Assembly: GCA_023415545.1 (NCBI GenBank)
Contig: JAEZKJ010000122.1
Span: 1 to 10,999 of the forward strand
DNA from: Bacteroidota bacterium
GTDB taxonomy: Bacteria > Bacteroidota > Bacteroidia > Bacteroidales > Bacteroidaceae
DNA: 10,999 bases
Direction: 5' to 3'
The notes under the pieces are model-generated. The model made no database searches, was not told where the DNA came from, and worked only from the letters and a program-made list of their open reading frames with translations. The stretch's first letter is position 1, and every line of letters starts with the position of its first letter. The position numbers and the translations under genes were made by a program. Shown here piece after piece: positions 9,001-10,999 of the stretch.

Positions 9001-10270
9001 TTACTGAATTGTGTGTCAAAGATGCAGGATAGGAAGTGGTATAATGTGTAAAATATTCACTGCTTGGTGTCTTTTTATTCAATCCTCCTTCTACTGTACC
9101 TACCCATAAAGAACCTGTTTTATCTTCAAATATTGCATTTACAGGATTCATGGAAAGGCTTCCGGGAAGTTCATTTAAATGATAATAATTCTTTATAAAT
9201 AAAGTCCTTTTACTCAGTTTATTTATTCCTCCTGTCTCTGTTCCCGCCCATATTATATCACCATCATTTAAAAGACAATTTACAAAGTTACAGTTCAAAT
9301 TATTATCATCAATAAAGCTGCTTTGTAGCAATGGCTGATTACGATTAATTCGTTCGAAGTTATCGGTCATTGAATTATAATAATTTATACCCTTTAAGGT
9401 GGCAACAAGCACAGAATTATCATCCGCAATAACAATATCGGTAATCATATTTTGTGAAATGCTATTAATATCGGAGTCTCTATGAGTGTAATGCTTTATC
9501 TGTTCTGTATCTATATTATAACGAAATAATCCTTGATGGCTACCTATCCATATTTCGTTGGTTGCTTTACGAATAACAGTAATGTATATATCAGGTAATC
9601 GAAGAGCCTTAGAAATAGATGAAGGCTCTTGTTTTTTGATCGTTGACTCCTTTATACGATAAATACCATTATTATAATTAAACCATATATAATCATCAAC
9701 TTCGCAAATAGCATGTATGCTTTCACCTTCGGATAGAGTACACACTTCAACCACTTTATTAACCATGCCATTTTTATGAAAGGTAATTTTGAATAGTTTA
9801 TTCATTGAACATACCCAAATATTCCCATTCTTACTATTGTGGATATATGAAGCTGTTTGTTTTTGTATTGTGCTAAGCAATTTATTACTGTCATCTATTT
9901 TTACAATATCCAGTCTATTTAAATCTAGAATGTCTATACCAACATCACTAACTATCCAAAGTCGATGAAAATTGTCTTCAATCAATTTCTGAATAAAGTT
10001 ACTTCTTAATTGTCCTTTACCACTACCCATATTAAAAGAGATAAATTCATATCCGTCAAAACGGACCAATCCCTCTCCTCCGGTTCCTGCCCAGAGATAA
10101 CCATTGCTGTCTTTTAATAAATCATCGACTAAATTATGTGATAACCCATTGTCGGTAGTAAGATGTGTTATATTGAATCGTTCTGCTCCTTTATGAGCTG
10201 CTTTCTCAGCTTTAGCGGAAATGACCAAAAAAAGAAATAAGAGTACTAGTTTAAATTTTTGTGTTTTCAT
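6056..10270 (-). CDS. Hybrid two-component system (HTCS) sensor kinase/response regulator of the PUL
   Basis: This 1404-residue protein joins all parts of a two-component system. A signal sequence covers residues 1-22 (ends SAKA). The periplasmic sensor, about 30-710, carries fourteen blade repeats of the type LWxGTxxGGLxxxD, consistent with two seven-bladed propellers. A Y_Y_Y beta-sandwich follows at about 725-795, then one membrane segment at about 804-824 and a coiled-coil linker. The kinase has the phospho-acceptor His884 in THEFRTPL, an N box near 1000 (NLMGNAIKFTPKGG), a G1 box DNGSGIP and a G2 box GTGIGLYL near 1065. The receiver domain spans about 1137-1250, with VVEDN, phospho-acceptor Asp1184 in ISDLMMP, LTAKT and the conserved lysine in LLKPFD. 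The C-terminus (about 1287-1387) is an AraC-type helix-turn-helix with ISEIAYEVGFNDPKYFTRCF. All key residues are present, so the protein should be active. In this family the propellers bind an oligosaccharide directly and the DNA-binding domain activates nearby PUL genes; here those are susC and the GH51 gene. Ligand identity is inferred as an arabino-oligosaccharide. Confidence 0.97.
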   Translation of the reverse strand: MKTQKFKLVLLFLFLVISAKAEKAAHKGAERFNITHLTTDNGLSHNLVDDLLKDSNGYLWAGTGGEGLVRFDGYEFISFNMGSGKGQLRSNFIQKLIEDNFHRLWIVSDVGIDILDLNRLDIVKIDDSNKLLSTIQKQTASYIHNSKNGNIWVCSMNKLFKITFHKNGMVNKVVEVCTLSEGESIHAICEVDDYIWFNYNNGIYRIKESTIKKQEPSSISKALRLPDIYITVIRKATNEIWIGSHQGLFRYNIDTEQIKHYTHRDSDINSISQNMITDIVIADDNSVLVATLKGINYYNSMTDNFERINRNQPLLQSSFIDDNNLNCNFVNCLLNDGDIIWAGTETGGINKLSKRTLFIKNYYHLNELPGSLSMNPVNAIFEDKTGSLWVGTVEGGLNKKTPSSEYFTHYTTSYPASLTHNSVSCFTTDNNDRLWIGTWGGGFGWIDLKSNNIHFNHISSKEYADASLGFVGTLCYDSLNQVIWVGTGEKIYTYDLNRKKIEIPLFKEDLGGIDGCTGYLIENGTYLWIGITKGLCRIDLRTYKNKKLEYKLWKYKLDNPESKLNERVTDIIKTHDGTIWVSSNGYGFYKSFLNKDGTYTFKGYTTNQGLANNSVRGMEEDKEGRIWISTTNGLSCFDPENESFYNFTRKDGLLSNQFYWNAIGKSKDGEIYLGSINGLSIVKPTIDEGKSKTAPIAFTHVRIADKEIMIKENGVKMHERDKSISIEFAALDYNASNLTAYSYRLKGFDDKWKRVTANHRLAIYTNLGSGDYTFEIRYAADGSNWQQESAILNIHVEPYFYKTIWFGILILILIFIAIYGFISWRINSYRVQQKLLNIKVEERTRELKEQNAKIVRQKEQIVEMSNKVQELTVDKLAFFTNITHEFRTPLTLIIGPIERALKLSYNPQVIEQLNFVERNSKYLLSLINQLMDFRKIESGKMEIVPNPNNLNKFLSDFLLPFKAYTDEHQITLRSLVNIPQRTILFDENAIQKVLTNLMGNAIKFTPKGGLITFYATTLHRNDKDLLYLCVQDNGSGIPNEDLDKIFTRFYQSNNQQNTSVSGQSGTGIGLYLCQQIIQMHHGEITVRNNPVQGCSFRVLLPLIYVDGDDALQQIDDDSNEEHSADYTLPKNDDRLNILVVEDNADMRAYIRSILSEFYHVIEAGNGKEALDILNAHNIDFIISDLMMPIMDGMELSKRVKANFNISHIPFLMLTAKTSNETRIESFRIGVDEYLLKPFDDSLLLARIANILENRKRYQQKFSFSMDIAELNVEEESSDKKFLNKAMHIIKENYKDSYYEVTNFIEAMGISKSLMNKKMKNLTGQSAGHFIRNYRLNIARELILKNKHTHNKNISEIAYEVGFNDPKYFTRCFTRHFNQTPSSMMGTEEGAEEMVDNFDEIAPFS

Positions 10271-10304
10271 AATCTTTTGTCTAAATGACTAATTGATAGT
10301 ATGA

Positions 10305-10334
10305 CAAAATTATATTTTTTAATGAGATATCAAT
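10305..10334 (-). promoter_or_regulatory. Candidate promoter of the HTCS gene
   Basis: On the minus strand TAATTTTG (10312-10305) is a perfect match to the Bacteroides -7 consensus TAnnTTTG. An ATTG (10334-10331), resembling the -33 TTTG element, precedes it by 18 bases, slightly short of the usual spacing. The start site would lie near 10298, leaving a leader of about 28 bases before the ATG at 10270. No TGTCCAC repeat is placed in activating orientation for this promoter, consistent with the constitutive low expression usual for HTCS genes. Confidence 0.5.
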
Positions 10335-10370
10335 TCTTCTTTTATTAAAAAATGAATACAAATTAAAAGT

Positions 10371-10401
10371 TGTCCACCAATCATGCTCTTATGTCCACTA
10401 T
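10371..10401 (+). promoter_or_regulatory. Candidate HTCS operator upstream of the GH51 gene (21-bp direct repeat)
   Basis: Two exact copies of TGTCCAC lie at 10371-10377 and 10392-10398, so their starts are 21 bp (two helical turns) apart. The proximal copy extends to TGTCCACTAT, identical over ten bases to the copy in front of susC. The proximal copy ends near the expected -33 region of the GH51 promoter, a position typical for an AraC-type activator. The distal copy is followed by CAATC instead of TAT. Assignment to the neighbouring HTCS is inference. Confidence 0.6.
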
Positions 10402-10419
10402 CACTCATCTTATTAGAAT

Positions 10420-10427
10420 GATATTTG
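10420..10427 (+). promoter_or_regulatory. Candidate -7 promoter element of the GH51 gene
   Basis: GATATTTG matches the Bacteroides -7 consensus TAnnTTTG at all but the first base. It begins 21 bases after the proximal TGTCCAC repeat, the same distance as before susC. A start site near 10434 would give a leader of about 55 bases. No -33 element is recognisable, as expected for an activated promoter. Confidence 0.45.
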
Positions 10428-10488
10428 TAGCACATAATAATATGGCACATAAAATCTATTTAAATAAAACCATAAATATTTATTATAC

Positions 10489-10999
10489 ATGAAATTACAC
10501 AAAGCATTGATGACTGCCCTAGTCATATTGGCAAGTATGGTGCTAAATGCACAGAATGCACACCAAATGGTAGTGCAAACAAATAAGATTGGATCAGAAA
10601 TTCAATCTACAATGTATGGCCTCTTTTTTGAGGATATCAACTATGGAGCTGATGGTGGTCTTTATGCAGAAATGATTAAAAACCGATCATTTGAATTCCC
10701 ACAAAACTTTATGGGATGGAGTACATTCGGCAATATAAAATTGATGAACGATGGACCTTTTGTACGTAATCCTCATTATGTTCGTTTAGAAAATCCCGGA
10801 CATGCACACAAACGTACCGGTATTGAAAACGAAGGTTTTTTTGGACTGGGAGTTAAACAAAATGCAGAATATCGATTCTCAGTATGGGCACGAGGTGAAT
10901 ACCAAAAAATATTAGTTGAAATCATTGACAATAGTTCAATGGGTGAAAGCCAGCTCTTGGTCGGAAGGGAGTTGGACATTAACTCAAAGGAGTGGAAAC
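10489..10999 (+). CDS. GH51-type alpha-L-arabinofuranosidase (partial, N-terminal 170 residues)
   Basis: The plus strand is open from the ATG at 10489 to the right edge. Residues 1 to about 22 form a signal peptide (MKLHKALMTALVILASMVLNAQ) without a lipobox cysteine, so a periplasmic enzyme is likely. Residues 42-70 carry the signature MYGLFFEDINYGADGGLYAE followed by MIKNRSFEF, the hallmark of the first strand and loop of GH51 arabinofuranosidases, which remove terminal alpha-L-arabinofuranose from arabinan, arabinoxylan or arabinogalactan. From about residue 77 the sequence (GWS..., YVRLENPGH, GFFGLGVKQNAEYRFSVWARG) resembles a carbohydrate-binding jelly roll of the CBM4-like kind, which many members carry inserted after the first strand. 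The acid/base and nucleophile glutamates lie beyond the window, so activity cannot be judged. The gene is divergent from the HTCS gene and has its own candidate operator and promoter. The upstream in-frame region is AT-rich and supports no earlier start. Confidence 0.92.
   Translation, partial: MKLHKALMTALVILASMVLNAQNAHQMVVQTNKIGSEIQSTMYGLFFEDINYGADGGLYAEMIKNRSFEFPQNFMGWSTFGNIKLMNDGPFVRNPHYVRLENPGHAHKRTGIENEGFFGLGVKQNAEYRFSVWARGEYQKILVEIIDNSSMGESQLLVGRELDINSKEWK

Overview
The window is a fragment of a polysaccharide utilization locus (PUL) from a member of the Bacteroidales (Bacteroides, Prevotella/Segatella or a close relative). The evidence is a SusC/SusD pair, a one-protein hybrid two-component system (HTCS), lipoproteins with Bacteroidetes-style signal peptides, AT-rich DNA, no Shine-Dalgarno sequences, and candidate promoters of the Bacteroides type (TAnnTTTG at -7). 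The genus cannot be fixed from the sequence alone.

Layout, left to right. Positions 1-886 (minus strand) hold the N-terminal 295 residues of a surface lipoprotein, probably a glycan-binding protein, cut by the window edge. Positions 913-2691 (minus) encode a SusD-family glycan-binding lipoprotein. Positions 2734-5922 (minus) encode a SusC-family TonB-dependent outer-membrane transporter. These three genes are read susC -> susD -> lipoprotein with gaps of 42 and 26 bases and look like one operon. Positions 6056-10270 (minus) encode a 1404-residue HTCS regulator. A 218-base divergent intergenic region follows. From 10489 (plus strand) to the right edge lies the first 170 residues of a GH51-type alpha-L-arabinofuranosidase, also cut by the window edge. 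No gene-free stretch is longer than 300 bases. No RNA gene, insertion sequence or CRISPR array was seen.

How the parts fit. The SusC/SusD complex and the third lipoprotein would capture arabinose-containing oligosaccharides at the cell surface and import them. The GH51 enzyme, which has a signal peptide without a lipobox, would release arabinose in the periplasm. The HTCS would sense an oligosaccharide with its periplasmic beta-propellers and switch on both flanking transcription units. The order lipoprotein-SusD-SusC-HTCS-GH51 resembles, from memory, the arabinan locus of Bacteroides thetaiotaomicron (BT0360-BT0369 region). Arabinan or another arabinofuranose-rich glycan is the likely substrate, but this is inference from one partial enzyme.

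The most interesting observation is regulatory. A motif TGTCCAC occurs as a 21-bp-spaced direct repeat upstream of the GH51 gene. An equivalent pair (one exact and one degenerate copy, same 21-bp spacing and same orientation to the gene) lies upstream of susC. The proximal copies share ten identical bases (TGTCCACTAT), and each is followed, after exactly 21 bases, by a candidate -7 element. This is a plausible operator for the AraC-type DNA-binding domain of the HTCS encoded between the two sites.
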